Shown here piece by piece: positions 34,991 through 47,560 of a stretch of 64,000 nt of DNA (its first letter is position 1; every line of letters begins with the position of its first letter). A model generated the notes under the pieces. That model was not told the DNA's origin, ran no database searches, and saw only the letters and a program-made list of their open reading frames with translations. Both the position numbers and the translations under genes were made by a program. Origin of the DNA: Nilaparvata lugens (taxonomy: Eukaryota; Arthropoda; Insecta; Hemiptera; Delphacidae); contig NC_052506.1 in NCBI RefSeq assembly GCF_014356525.2, positions 8,797,698 to 8,861,697 on the forward strand, read 5' to 3'.

Positions 34991-35252
34991 TGCCTGAGAA
35001 GAAGGATAAAAGTTTGAACTCAATAGTAAGATTCACTTTAAACCGCCAGTATTCGTTATAAGTAGAATCAATGCTCCCCATCGAACCAATGCTGTCATTT
35101 GAAGAAAATCTAACTACAGCATTGTTTGTGTTTATGTTTCGCATGTTGAACGGTGATACTGTTCTGTTGTACACATGTATACATACAATATAATAGGCGG
35201 TACTCGTAATTCAGCATAATATTCTACCATGAACACTCTTATTCATGAGTTA

Positions 35253-35470
35253 TTGACCGAACGTAGTGAGGTCAAATTTTGCATTTTAAGGATAATATGA
35301 AAAGAAAAGGAATTTCTCCATACTCTGATATCACTATTATATATCATCTACTTTGAAGATAGGATTAATCAGACTATAGAATTATTCATAATCAATCAGC
35401 TGACAAATGGATTATCCATTGCATGTATTACACAGATGTCTGGCCGTGTCTATTTCTATAAGGTAAGGTT
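35253..35470 (+). repeat. Family X repeat, copy 3 (partial)
   Basis: Opens GACCGAACGTAGTGAGGTC and includes ATAATCAATCAGCTGACAA, as in 14240-14900. Confidence 0.55.
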
Positions 35471-35504
35471 TCAATATTTTTTAAAAACAATTCACTCACA
35501 TGGG

Positions 35505-35935
35505 CTACTTTTTAACATATTAATAAAAACAATATACAAATCTTGAAGTACCCTTTATTTTTTAAAAACTTTAAAATAGTTCAACAACTAGTTTTTCAAT
35601 AAAATAAAAACAAAAATACAAATCTTGAAGTACCCTTTATTTTTTAAAAATAAATAAATTGTTTTTATTGTATTAATTTCAATATTTTTTATGATGCGGC
35701 ACGCACCATCAGTATCAATACTCTCACATTTGAAAAACAGATTTAAACTGTTTTTTTTCAATAAAATACAAAACTAGTTGTTGAACTATTTTAAAGTTTT
35801 TAAAAATGAACGGTACTTCAAGATTTGTATATTGTTTTTATTGTATTAATTTCAATATTTTTATGATGTGTGCCCATCAGTATCAATATTCTCACATTTG
35901 AAAAACAGATTTAATAGGTGATTTGAAATAAATTA
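35505..35935. repeat. Palindromic MITE arms, family Q
   Basis: Direct and inverted copies of ACAAATCTTGAAGTACC and AAACTAGTTGTTGAACTA. Related arms, with different loops, are at 41300-41510 (shared ACATGGGCTACT and AAAAACAATATA). Confidence 0.55.
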
Positions 35936-36798
35936 AAAATGTTTAAAGAAAATAAATAATGCTGAAGAAATTATATTATGGATTGAAAAAAATTTCGAAA
36001 GATCACAAGTTTATTTGTGAATTGCACATGATCACACTATACCTGAATCAGCATAGATAGTTTATCAGTAGTTTGGCACATTGAATAAATTTGCAAAAAT
36101 TTTAGAAAAATATTATATACTCTAAAATGTGTTAAGCAAGAGAAAACTGTACAATTGAATTTAATGTGCAGTAGTAAATATTTTGTGAACTTTGAAATTT
36201 GATGCACAATACAATATGCTTTAGTCTCAAGCCTAAAGTGTTGAACATTAGTCCTTACAAAATAATTATTTTCGTGAATCGATAGGATAGAGATGAAGTG
36301 AGATCAATCTGTCATGTCATTGATCATCGATTGAAAAACAACATTGTACTCCACCTATCGTACCTAGAATTGTATTTTAATCTCTGAAACAGTAAACTAG
36401 ATATTTTTATCCCATTCTAGAAAATCTGGAATTAACTTATTAATGAAACTCAAATTTACTTGAAAGTTAATTACAAAAAAGTAATAGTTTTCTCCTGGAT
36501 ATTGATAACTTTTTGAAAAAATCCTACAACCTTCAGAGTAATTAGACAATAAAAAACATTTCCAATCATCAAATAGAATCATCATTGATTCGTCTGAAAT
36601 TATTAACGAAAATTTATACAAAATGTATTGATAAACTGCAGAATGATTCATGAAGAGTATCTCAATTATAAATATTACAAGAATAATATAAAAAATATTC
36701 AACAAATAACAATTTATGTACAATATAAAACCTACAAAGAATAAATAAATTATAAGAGCAGTGAAAATTAATTTTTCAATACCATCCTTAACATCTTA
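35936..36798. other. AT-rich intergenic stretch
   Basis: No gene or recognised repeat. The 108-residue minus ORF at 36397-36723 is AT-driven and has no domain that I recognise. Confidence 0.4.
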
Positions 36799-36962
36799 TG
36801 GTGCTTACAGACTTATGCACCACGAACACATTCAACGTTCATCAGCTGATGCTATGCTTATTATACCTGTATTTGTACAGAACCAATAAGATACAAATAT
36901 AATCAGCTGATAAAAAGCGAAATGCGCGAATCTGTGGCGCATAGGTCTGTTTACACCTTTAC
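36799..36962. mobile_element. Small MITE
   Basis: Inverted ends GGTGCTTACAGACTTATGC and GCATAGGTCTGTTTACACC, each followed inward by ATCAGCTGAT. Target duplication not clear. Confidence 0.5.
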
Positions 36963-37396
36963 AATATTGAAAAGAGAATGAACTGGTAAAGGTTATCATA
37001 CTATAAAGATTATTAATGACCCACCAAAAGCTTAACTTAAGCTTGCAATTTGAAAAATGAAGTATAAACTACGCCTGCGCAGATATAGCTTCTAGAGTTA
37101 AACCAGGGTTTTTGAATTGAACTGTACCACAACCATTAATAGAACTTGGTTCATCATAATGTCTTGGGCATATAAATTGTAGATAATTTACATGTATGTT
37201 TTATCTCAGAGCTCTGTTAGTGATAGGCCATCGTATTATAATATCAAGATATTCATGATACATTATTGTTCAAGGAAATACTTTGATGGAGAAGTTTTAT
37301 TCAACAGAAAACAGTGAAATATAACAACAACGAATTTTACATCCATCCGGCAACGAATTAAATACAGTTTCTATTATCACAATCTAAATATATACA

Positions 37397-38231
37397 GTCT
37401 GTGTAAAATAAGTTGAGACTTGGCCCTCCATCCCAAGAAATTACAAGGTTGCCAATTCGTGTAAAATTGCAACTTTCTCAAATTTCCAATTCAACATCAG
37501 AATTGGATGTAGAATATCACCGCTTGGATTATTCGAGGCGAGGTTGTCATTTTCACTATTTATAATCATGTGGCTTGCAGTTGCTGAATTTTTCAATCGT
37601 TCTGTATTTTTTGATTTTGTTGATCCCAGCTATTGATAGCATAATTATGGTGGCACACCATTGAGCCGCTACCCTTGACTTTGAAACTCCTGAGAGGCCA
37701 AAATACGTTCTTCCGAGAACGTTTGACAATTGGAGAAATAATTTCAATTATTTCTGGGAAAACTTTCTCGCTTTCACCACCTACTTATCTTTTGAAACAA
37801 GAAAGTTTCTAGCTTGTCGAAAATTTCATGTTTTCTGCTCGAAATGTCTCGACATTGACGAACATAATCATTAATTGAAAAATAACTATGGGTCGGATAA
37901 AAATGATCCAACCACTAATAGAAAGGAGACATTCTCCCCGTTAATTTGATATAAAATTATTACGCATTACGAAGCCCCATGATTCTGAGAGAAGTGATAT
38001 TCAAAAGAAAAACAAATCTTCGCGGTGTTTCCAATTTTATCATAAAAGTTGAATTTCCTTTTAATCCTTCAACCCTGAAAGTTTTTTAGTACTACTAGGA
38101 TATCGGGGATGATATTCTAGATCCAATTCTGACGTTGAGTTGGAAATTTGAGAAAGTTGCAATTTAGACGATTTGGCAACCCTGTAATTTCTTCGGATGG
38201 AGGGCCAAGTCTCAACTTATTTTACACAAAC
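37397..38231. mobile_element. Fold-back MITE, TA-type
   Basis: About 120-bp arms: left GTAAAATAAGTTGAGACTTG and right CAAGTCTCAACTTATTTTAC, including GGCCCTCCATCC/GGATGGAGGGCC. TA dinucleotides flank the ends, consistent with mariner-type mobility. The 63-residue ORF in the middle is not recognised. Confidence 0.65.
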
Positions 38232-39117
38232 TATAAACCAACTATAGAAAAATAATCAATGAGGACAAGCACGTAATTCAAGTGAATTTTTGAAATAATC
38301 AAGTAACTTTACAAGATCTATTATTTTACTACTCTGTGGAAAACTGTTCCTCAATCAACAATATTAGTGTCATGATATTGTCTTTAATAATTCAAAAATA
38401 TTTTTAATAATTCAGATTTATATTTTTATTTATGGTGTCATGATTTATTAATTATATTGAAAGTTACCTCATCACAAGCAAATTTCTTTCAAATTCAGTA
38501 GCGTATGCTATTATAACTTGACTAGTAAATAGTATTCGCTCATTGCTTTATCCAATGTCAATGTATCAATTTTTATTTGAAAAATGTAGACACAAATTTC
38601 TCTCTACACATAAAATCAATGAAATTGAAGAATGTAGACACAAATTTCTCTCATAGCACATCAAGTATTTTATTGTGCGTTCTCATAAACTACAGTGCAT
38701 TAAGAAGTGTATCAATGCATGGATACATCACAAAATGTATCTACAAAAAGTTCAACTATGAAGATAAGAGTGCACTCAATTCTCTAATTCAGTTACAGAA
38801 TATTCTACATAATAGTTATATAAGAATAGTTAACTTAAAGATTTACTATCATCATACACATTAATCATCAATAATTTTGAAACAGGCTCCATTGGGGTTC
38901 TTATTGTTAATATTTATAATACAGAGCATTGACTAATATAAGCTGTGCTTATATGTATAAGAAGAATATATTTTCACAATATGAAAACAAAGTTTAATCT
39001 CAAGAGTTCAAAATATAATTTCCATTTATGATCGCCACTAACACTCAAATAACTTTAGAATTCCATAAAAACTAGAAATTTGATGAGGTTATAATTTACT
39101 TGTGAGAAACAATTAAA
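38232..39117. other. AT-rich intergenic stretch
   Basis: No recognised gene. A segment of about 20 bp, GTAGACACAAATTTCTCTC, is directly repeated at about 38586 and 38635. The 95-residue ORF at 38577-38864 includes this repeat and is not recognised. Confidence 0.4.
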
Positions 39118-39300
39118 TGTCTCTTTTCTGTATAGGGCTACTTGTAATATAAATATAAAGAAAATAAAAATCTCAGTACCCTTTTTTTGAAATATTTTAT
39201 CACTACATGTTTCACTAATGGCATAAATGTCCGAAACATGTTGTGATAAAATATTTCAAAAAAAGGGTACTGAGATTTTTATTTTCTTTATATTTATAAC
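39118..39300. mobile_element. Palindromic MITE, family P copy 2
   Basis: Stem arms AAATCTCAGTACCCTTTTTT and complement, as at 27235-27480, with loop ATGGCATAAATGTC. Confidence 0.65.
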
Positions 39301-39610
39301 AATTAAATGATACGTTTGTCTATAGTGAGATCAATTTTAAACTGTCAACTATTTTAATAACATTAGAATTAACCTTTTTTTTAGCACTTGGCCGCCTCCA
39401 CTACAGCTCTCCACGCTTCTCGGTACTCTGTCATTCTTCTCCTCCTCTACATCCCATTTTTTGGAGATCGCCTCTCGCTTCATCTTACCACCTTATTCTC
39501 GGCTTCCTCTCTTGAATTTAACCTCTCCTTGAATATCTTAGACATTCTTTTCTCATTCATTCTACAAATTATAATAACATCATGCTTTTAATTCAATCAA
39601 TGCTGACTTA

Positions 39611-39793
39611 GGCTGGTAACACACCGATTAGTCAAGACAAGACACGTTTAGTCACAATACTTCACATTGCTACTTATGACGCAATAAACACTGATTAGTC
39701 ATTGCAATTAGACATGACTCCATAAGCAACTATGTGAAGTATTGTGACTAAACGTTACTAATCTTGTCTTGACTAATCGGTGTGTGACAAGCC
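39611..39793. mobile_element. Harbinger-like MITE with TTA duplication
   Basis: 183 bp, inverted ends GGCTGGTAACACACCGATTA and TAATCGGTGTGTGACAAGCC, flanked by TTA on both sides. A 3-bp TWA target and GG-starting ends fit PIF/Harbinger. Confidence 0.75.
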
Positions 39794-40046
39794 TTAGACA
39801 ATTGAATCTCACACTGGGATGATTTGTTGTATCACTGACATTTTCAGTGAATTTTTCGAATAATTTATATGAAACTCACATCTTCTATCTGTAATCTAAA
39901 TAAACATCATACTAAAAAGACGTCAATTTGCTATGTTAGAGTGTCAGGGTGATATATTTATTGACAGGATAACACTGCTTGAGATTTACATTTAAAAGTC
40001 AGCATTTCTTATAGACAACATCAATACTATCCACAACCAATGCTTA

Positions 40047-40135
40047 GTGCCGGTGGCACAAAAGCCGGTTAAGTTTTAATCGTGATTAATTCCACAAGAT
40101 TAAAATTTAACCGGCTTTAGCGTTTAAAATGAATC
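40047..40135. mobile_element. Small palindromic MITE (AACCGGC family)
   Basis: GCACAAAAGCCGGTTAA pairs with TTAACCGGCTTT. Related to 57798-57934. Confidence 0.5.
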
Positions 40136-40147
40136 TCACCATAGATT

Positions 40148-40953
40148 ATATAGTGAGGTCCACGTTATAATGATAGTATTTGATCAACTTAGTATAGAAT
40201 ATTGGATTGAGCAGAATATATTCTTCAAAATAGTTGTATGAAGTATAGTATTGTACCCAACAAGCATTGTTACTAGAAACTGTGAACGATGGTATTTCAG
40301 TTTCAGGTTCTTGAACCAGGTATGTAATTGTACCACGTATCTTGCAGGAGATTAGTTGTATTGTATTTATTTTCTCTTTTTGTAAGATTAACTGTCATGA
40401 TGGCCTCAAGACGTCACAATAATTAATTGGATATCACTTTATCATATAATATGTAGTATTCTTAAGTTTTGTTTTTTTCCAAGCTTTTGCGATTTTTGTA
40501 AATTACTGTAATACTTTCTTTAACATTATAAAATTTGAATTGTATATAAAGTACTTGAAGCAGAATTATAAGTGAACTGCAACTCACTGCCAACACACAA
40601 GGTCTCTTATGTTGGCAGTGCCAAATATTACATTGATAATATTGTTGTACTCAAGTTAAAATCAATGTCCATTTGTATTGTATACTCTTGTGATTAATAT
40701 TGTACAAATATGTATTTGTAATTTTGGCAATAAATTCAATTCAAATTAAAAAAAAAAAAAAAACTTTGGTTTTGCTATCCTTGTCTATTATTCGACAAAG
40801 CCAGTGGTAATATCCTTTTCTATGTCCGCAACGATGCCAATTATGTTTTTTACAGTGTAGAAATATAATTAATTGATGCAGAGAATCAGCATCGCTATTC
40901 TTCTATCTTTATCCACTGCCATTATAACGTGGACCTCACTATAAAGATGGCTG
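40148..40953. mobile_element. Family T element with retroelement insertion
   Basis: Ends TATAGTGAGGTCCACGTTAT and ATAACGTGGACCTCACTATA are perfect inverted repeats. The centre contains a sequence ending AATAAATTCAATTCAAATT followed by a run of about 15 A (40748-40763), typical of a retrotransposed insertion. A GCCAACACACAAGG...TGTTGGCAGTG hairpin lies upstream of the poly(A). Confidence 0.7.
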
Positions 40954-41299
40954 TGCTCATACTTGGGAAAATGGTGAAATGACAAGCATTAAGCCAAGTC
41001 TGGTCCATACATTACAATTTACTGCATATCAAAGAGCATTCATCTGAATCACACCTCAACAATAATATTGAATACACCTTAAATACTAACAAATTGAAAA
41101 CATATATGTTACATATGAAATAAATAAATAATAGTTTTGTACAGTACAAAATTAAATTTTAACATAAAAATAAATATAATGTTGAATATAGCACATCACA
41201 GCAGTAATCACATATTTTACACTTAAGGTAAAAATAGTTGTTTGTAATCAACGTTAGTAGACAGATGTCTACTAACTTTGGTTTGTAATTATAAATATA

Positions 41300-41510
41300 A
41301 AAACACTTCACATGGGCTACTATTGTAAAAATTAATAAAAACAATATAAAAACCTTGTACGAAAACCATTTTTAAGTTTAAAATGACCTAAGTTAGGGTC
41401 GAAACAGTTTCGACCCTAAATAGTTACTATTTATTGAAATATTTAAAAGTTTTTAATAATAAAGGGTACTACAAGGTTTTTATATTGTTTGTATCAATTT
41501 ATAAAGATAA
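41300..41510. repeat. Palindromic MITE, family Q copy 2
   Basis: Stem GGTCGAAACAGTTTCGACC at the centre, with outer arms AACAATATAAAAACCTTGTA and complement. Confidence 0.6.
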
Positions 41511-41546
41511 TTATCATAGGCCTATTATTATTCCATTGTAACTCAA

Positions 41547-42007
41547 CTATAGTGAGGTCCACGTTATAATTGCAGTGTTTGATTAGCAATGGTATTGCCA
41601 TCCTTGGCTGTTATTCAACAAAGCGGATAGCGCTATCTCTTTCTCGCTTTGCTCTGTTGCAAATCGTCTTTTAACAATGTACAAGTACAATTGATAATTA
41701 ATAAACAAAATATTTCATCTTAATTATGAAAATTCATTATGAAATATTCTACAGGTGGAAATTACAGCATTTAATTTGGATTTTCGTTTAATAATAATAA
41801 TTATTAATTCTTTATGAAATTATTGGAAAATATAATTTCTTGCTTAATAGAATATAATTGATTATTTTAAACGAGAATGAACAGTTAATATGACATCAAT
41901 AAACCTGTGTCAGCTACCGGCTAAGGAAGGCATTGACAAGACTGAGGATCGGCAACGTTGTTCTGCTATCTTCATCCACTGCCATTATAAAGTGGAACTC
42001 ACTATAG
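41547..42007. mobile_element. Family T MITE
   Basis: About 460 bp with inverted ends CTATAGTGAGGTCCACGTTA and its slightly diverged complement at 41979-42007. It shares internal sequence with 29229-29385 and 40765-40950. Confidence 0.7.
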
Positions 42008-42062
42008 CAGTTTTGTTTTTCATTGACAACTGGAGGTTAATAATATGTAACTCGTAACTTGA

Positions 42063-42350
42063 ATGAGAACGAGAAGACAGCATTTACAGCCTGCCAGCCC
42101 CTATTTTCATCTCATATTAGATAATTATGACATGGTCGCCTGGGGATCAACTTCAATAGCAAACCTTCATAGAATATTGCGCATACAGAAAAGAGCCATT
42201 CGATCAATCCGAAGAAGAAGTATGTTGGAAATGAGCCTATTGGGACCAAAAAGAGCAATCTCCACCATTTTAGCATGTTCATGTTTTTGTTCCATTCTAT
42301 GTATAGAAATGAGATCTATCCAATGCTCAAAACAGATGCTACCAAAGAAA
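42063..42350 (+). pseudogene. LINE reverse transcriptase fragment
   Basis: Reads MVAWGSTSIANLHRILRIQK then RAIRSIRR, the C-terminal block of a CR1/jockey-like reverse transcriptase. Truncated on both sides. Confidence 0.6.
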
Positions 42351-42394
42351 AACAAGATCCATGGTTAAATTGGATTCAAAAATCGTTGGTTTTT

Positions 42395-42521
42395 ACTTTC
42401 CTTGCCCTATTACCATAGGTAAGGAAAGTATTGCTTTCCGAAAAAAATTAAGGTACCCCAATTTCTATACGTTTCAAGGTCCCCTGAGTTCAAAAAAGTG
42501 GTTTTTGGGTATTGGTCTGTA

Positions 42522-42576
<55 letters not shown>

Positions 42577-43250
42577 AGTGTATGTGCGTCTGTGTACACG
42601 ATATCTCATCTCCCAATCAACGGAATGACTTGAAATTCGGAACTTGAGGTCCTTTCACTATAAGGATCCGACACGAACAATTTCGATTAAATGCAATTCA
42701 AGATGGCGGCTAAAATGGCGAAAATGTTGTCAAAAACAGGGTTTTTCGCGATTTTCTCGAAAACGGCTCCAACGATTTTGATCAAATTCATACCTGAAAA
42801 ATGCATTGATAAGCTCTATCGACTGCCACAAGTCTCATATCTGTAAAAATTTCAGGAGCACCGCCCCATCTATGCAAAGTTTGATTTTAGATTATCAATT
42901 ATCAGTCTTCAGATACAATTTTAACTAAAAACTTTAAGTGGAAAAGATTCAGCATGAAAATCTCTACAATTTATGTTCAGTAACATTTTCTCCTAAAATT
43001 GAAAATAAGCTCGAAATGCGAGAAAATAAGATTATTCAATTGCAACCTGTTGGCAACTGTTGATTCTATTAAATCATTCACTATGAAGAGATAGCAGACT
43101 TCGTGTGTCTGCAGCGCTATTGTCCTGTCACCAGCTGCCTCAGATCAGATCTTAGAATAGTAGATTTGATATACGCGGGAACACTAGCGTCAGTTGATCA
43201 ATTTTCATAACGGCAAGGAAAGTTGTGTGAGTGCGCCACACCAGATTTTT
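42395..43250 (+). mobile_element. Repeat family N, copy 2, with (GT)n
   Basis: Inverted ends ACTTTCCTTGCC (42395) and GGCAAGGAAAGT (43212-43223), continuing to GCGCCACAC. It contains a (GT)n microsatellite at about 42521-42573 and is collinear with 4415-5085. A terminal piece is also at 58925-58960. Confidence 0.65.
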
Positions 43251-44030
43251 TCAAAAAGAGACAATCTCCACCAAGTGTTGGAATCATAAAAGACAAACTA
43301 CATTTCAGCCAACCAGCTGGAAGGAAACTGTCACGTGACCACTGTTCCAGCTGTTCAAGTTCAAGGCTATTCATAGGTGCATTCATTGTCTGTCTGATTC
43401 CAGCTATCAAATCACAATATTTTCATTGAAAATAAAGTTATTATAGCCTTCCAGTCTTCTAATAATTGAGTTGAATTATTATTGTATATTAAAATTTACA
43501 ACTTTTCCAAGTGAGCCAAGAGTGAAACTTAGTGGAGCTAGGATTCTGAAACACCTGTAGTGATCCCTGTGTCTAAATCTAAAGCACGAAAGAGAAGTCG
43601 CCAGCCAGAAAAGTGGAAAAAACCATTGTTAAAAAACAAAGGTAACCTGTCTAGTACTTATATATATTAATTTGTACTGTGAGAATAATACCAGTTGTAC
43701 TAGTACTTGATACTGTGATAATGGTGGAGATTTCAGCAAAAAGGACAATATCCAAGTATGTTGGGACCAAAGAAGACAATATCCACTATAAAAAAATATT
43801 TGGTACCACAAAGAGCAATCTCAAATTTAATTTACTAAAAATCTAAAATTCTACTGTCTTATTCATTGATAATGTTGATGTAATTGTTAATAACATATTA
43901 CAACAAAACAATAAAAAAACTCAGCTCTTATACTCTATTACAAATAAGAGAACAGGAAGTATACTTCTGAAAAATTTACTAAAATGGAGATTGCTCTTTT
44001 TGGTTCTAGTAGGCTCAAATGTGATATTTA
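43251..44030. other. Non-coding region with repeated AAAGAGCAATCTCC motifs
   Basis: No gene seen. Variants of ACCAAAAAGAGCAATCTCC occur near 42233 and 43250, two to three times in 43735-43830, and inverted at 43984-44005. This suggests the remains of one element whose inverted ends lie near 42226 and 44018. Confidence 0.4.
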
Positions 44031-44032
44031 TA

Positions 44033-44891
44033 CAAGGTGCGCCAGAGAAACTTACTTATTTGAAAGGTCAATAAAAACAAAAGTACTTTAGATATTGTTT
44101 CAATCTTTTTTTATATGAGAATACAATATCTCAGTTTTTTCCATGCAGTCTTGGAAATTACATCAGACCAATGGCGACCCCCATTATCAGTCGGTATGTT
44201 GGCAACGGTATCGCGAATGTTGTTCTTGAGGTGTGCTATGGTCTGTGGTCGATCGACATAAACCAGGGATTTCAGATAACCCCATAAAAAATCGCATTGA
44301 GGAAACGAATTAGGAAATGAGCCTTGTCAAATGACCGCGTCTTCAAGCAGGTTATCAATCAGCATATCACATGCATTTTGACGGGCAACAAAATCGCGTT
44401 CAGTCAATTCTTGAACAACAGCCAATTTATAGGGACGAAGTTGAAGGTCTTCATGGAAAATACATCGCACAGTGGACTCAGAAACTGCAGCTGCGTATTT
44501 GCGAGCTGAACGCCGGGGAGAACGCACAACTGACTTCCTCAATCTTTCGATATTTCTGGAGTTCTGATGGTTCGTTGAAGTCCATTTCTGGGTTTAGCGA
44601 CACTTCCACACTCCTGAAATGAGTTAACCCACGACAGAATCGAATAATGGCCAGGAACGAGTCTGTGGGGTGGAATTTCAAATCGAGCGCGGAAGGTGAT
44701 CGACCATTAGAAAAGAAGCTCTCAACTGCGAAGGCCCGCTGCTCTCTAGACCGGAGCATGATGGCTATTTACTTGAGGGAGGATAAATTTGAGAACTTCC
44801 CCCTCCAGATGCGCCCCCTCCTGCCCCTTTACACGACCAGTTCAACGAACGGGATATTTTTCAAATAAGTAAGTTTCTATGGCGCACCTTG
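44033..44891 (-). mobile_element. Deleted mariner-type transposon
   Basis: 859 bp with ends CAAGGTGCGCC and GGCGCACCTTG, flanked by TA on both sides. TIRs extend through AAACTTACTTATTTGAA. On the minus strand, fragments read RKSVVRSPRRSARK, ELTERDFVARQNACDML and, further on, a decayed FFLWGYLK-like region and IRDTVANIPTD-like region. These are typical blocks of insect IS630/mariner transposases. The middle, including most catalytic sequence, is deleted. Related to 54589-56025. Confidence 0.8.
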
Positions 44892-45808
44892 TATAATGTG
44901 ATATTACTTCAAGCTTGATGACGTTGTTATGACATTTTTTTATGTTTTTGACAGTAAATTATTTATTTATAATTATGTGAGCAGACCCCAGTTGTCAATG
45001 AATGAATCTGTGAATTCCAGCAGTATTACAACTGAATAAAATCCTCACTTCCTAGCATATGTTAGTGGCTCAGAAAGCTCATAGATCAATAGATTTAGAA
45101 CTATTGAATGAAAAAGACTAGGAAATTGTCAAAAAACCACTGATTTATTGATAATTAGAAAGACCGGTTTCGGTTATTACACCATTGTCAATCTCTGATA
45201 AACTAAAACTAAATACAAGAGCAGTAGAATTTATACTACATTAGTAGGCGAGTACTGCTATTGGTCGAGAGCATGAACGCCTGCCATTGGCCTAGCTAGA
45301 CAGTCTCCTCCCACTCAACGGTGTGACAAAATGGCGGCTTAAGCAACAGAATCGCCACGATCTCACCTAAACTTATATTTTACAAGTAACTATTTTTACA
45401 ATTTATAGTTATGTACACCTCACAACTTTTAGAGCGAGATTCACGTAAAACTGTCAGCATTCCTTATATATAACACCAATGCTTTCCCATTCAAACAATG
45501 CTGACAATTTCAAGTTAATCTCACAATACTACAGACAATGTAGACAGGCCACTTATTCAAATAATGTAGCTACTGTTACATCTATGAAACTTTCCCACTT
45601 ATTAATAAATCTCAACAATCAATTATTTAATTCAAATCAACACAATATACATAACAGAAATCAAAACACAAAAATCATAATCAAAAATAAATATTTCTTA
45701 TAAAATACAAAAACAGGCTTCATGGCGGGGTGTGTTGAAGAGAAAGAGAGGAGGAAAAATACCTAGCCAACTATGGTTTCCCATGTAATAGGTAGGTAGA
45801 GGGTATAA

Positions 45809-46032
45809 GGCCCACCGCTAAGTAGACCCACGCCAATCCACGAGAAGCAACCCACGCCGTGGGATGTTTTGTAAACCATGCTATAGAATTATTCATAATC
45901 AATCAGCTGACAAATGGATTATTCATTGCATGTATTACACAGATGTCTAGATAAGCCTAGCAATGGTTTACAAAACATCCCACGGCGTGGGTTGCTTTTC
46001 GTGGATTAGCGTGATCTACTTTGCGGTGGGCC
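45809..46032. mobile_element. Harbinger-like MITE with about 70-bp arms
   Basis: 224 bp, inverted ends GGCCCACCGC and GCGGTGGGCC, both flanked by TAA in direct orientation. Arms include CCCACGCCGTGGGATGTTTT. The roughly 65-bp loop is nearly identical to part of the family X repeat at 35378-35445. Confidence 0.8.
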
Positions 46033-46564
46033 TAAAGGTAAGGAATGAAGGGTGAAGAGGAGAAGAAAAGGGAAGTATTGGATTTAATGAAAAAGACTAA
46101 GAAATTGTCAAAAACCACTTATTTTTTTACAATTTCTTAGTCTTTTTCATTCAATATGAATAATTACCACAATATCAACTTCTCAACTACACAAAAAGGA
46201 AGTATTGGACAAAGTACAAAACAAAATATTTCAATTTTCATATAAAACAATTCACTTAGTAGTTCAATAAAGCAATTTCTATACAGAGAACATCATTTTC
46301 TCAAACTTTGGTGCAGTACGTAGTAAATGCAACTCCCACATTATAATTGAATAAAGAAATATAAATTTTCAAATAACCTTGATAATTAATATAATATTTA
46401 ACAACATTTGTACACATTTTAATTGTACACATGAAATTCTAACTTTATCTTGGACTTTGTCACCTATAAATTTAATTTGTAAGAAGAATAGCACAAGGAC
46501 TATCTTATTATTTTATCTTCCAATGATATTAAATCAGTGTCATTTGCATTGTGAATATATAAAA

Positions 46565-46800
46565 AATGAATAAATTTGAAATTAGAACCAGCCTCATTTC
46601 GAGAAATTCCTAGGGGTTGCTCTGGATCAGCATCTTTCTTGGGATTGCTATACTGATCAGCTCTGTGGGAGGGTAGCATCTGGAGTCTTTGCACTTCGAC
46701 AAATTAGAAGATTAAATGATACCAAACTGACAATGGCAGTCTACCACTCACTCATAATGTCACACATCTGCTATGCCATTATTAAGTGGGTTGGGTTTAA
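46565..46800 (+). pseudogene. LINE reverse transcriptase fragment
   Basis: Shifting frames give FLGVALDQHLSWDCY, RVASGVFALRQIRRL and YHSLIMSHICYA-like text, the same region as the 25920 LINE. Very decayed. Confidence 0.6.
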
Positions 46801-46954
46801 TTTACAGCAGACATGTTAAGGAATGTGAAGAATAAAGCCAAAGGCCATCTCCTGGTTTTCCTGGTTGTACTGTAATTAGCACACTTTTGATCAACAGAGT
46901 CAACTTCACATTTTGTGCGGTTGTAATCTAGTATTATGATCAGTTTCTACTTCA

Positions 46955-47560
46955 TCATGCATAGTTGACAAAAGAAGGACAGCTTTGTTTTTTGGGGCAG
47001 TATGAGACGATTGTGCAGTCATCTTGGAATGCAAATAAACTTGATCCAATTTCTCTGGTTTTGTTAGGGAGAAACTGACGTGGCATCTCCGGGCTATTTT
47101 TCTTCACAAAGTACCTAATTCTATTTTCCAAAAGATACATTGCAAGCTCATGAGATTGTCAGTTGTCAAATTTCTATTTGTGCCCTTTATTGGATCTACC
47201 AAACGCTTCACAACATCAATTGTTTTGTTTGATGTGTGAAAAGGCCCTGCAACTTGTTTCCCACAGTATATTTCAAAATTGAAAACATAAAACGTTTTGG
47301 CATCACACATGGAATACATTTTCAGCCCATATTTTGCAGGCTTGTTAGGCATAGCCTATACATAACAAAGCTGCAAGGACCTCTGAATGGGTGCAACATT
47401 TCATCAATAGTAACAAACCCTGATAAACTGTAACAATTTTGAAAATTGTCATGCAAAGCAGCGTAAATTTCTCTAATGGGAGCTAGTTTGTCTATTGCAA
47501 CTCTGACAGCTCTGGTATTTATATCATCAAAACTGATTGATTGCAAAAAAATCTAAATCT
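46955..47560 (-). pseudogene. Second, more decayed piggyBac transposase
   Basis: Frames on the minus strand contain [37 protein letters not shown] and [15 protein letters not shown], then [19 protein letters not shown]. This is the piggyBac core including the first two catalytic Asp motifs (IDEM, CDAK), in at least three frames. It is a different lineage from the 29905-31877 copy ([14 protein letters not shown] against TDAQSSYCYNAYIY). Confidence 0.8.

Noticed and set aside
36397..36723. 108-residue minus ORF as a membrane protein gene
   Set aside because: Hydrophobicity follows from AT-rich codons; no domain, neighbouring exon or splice context.
42361..42633. ORF rich in Val-Cys
   Set aside because: Product of a (GT)n microsatellite within repeat N.
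44371..44868. Plus-strand ORFs in the mariner at 44 kb
   Set aside because: Antisense to the transposase fragments, which match the known family only on the minus strand.
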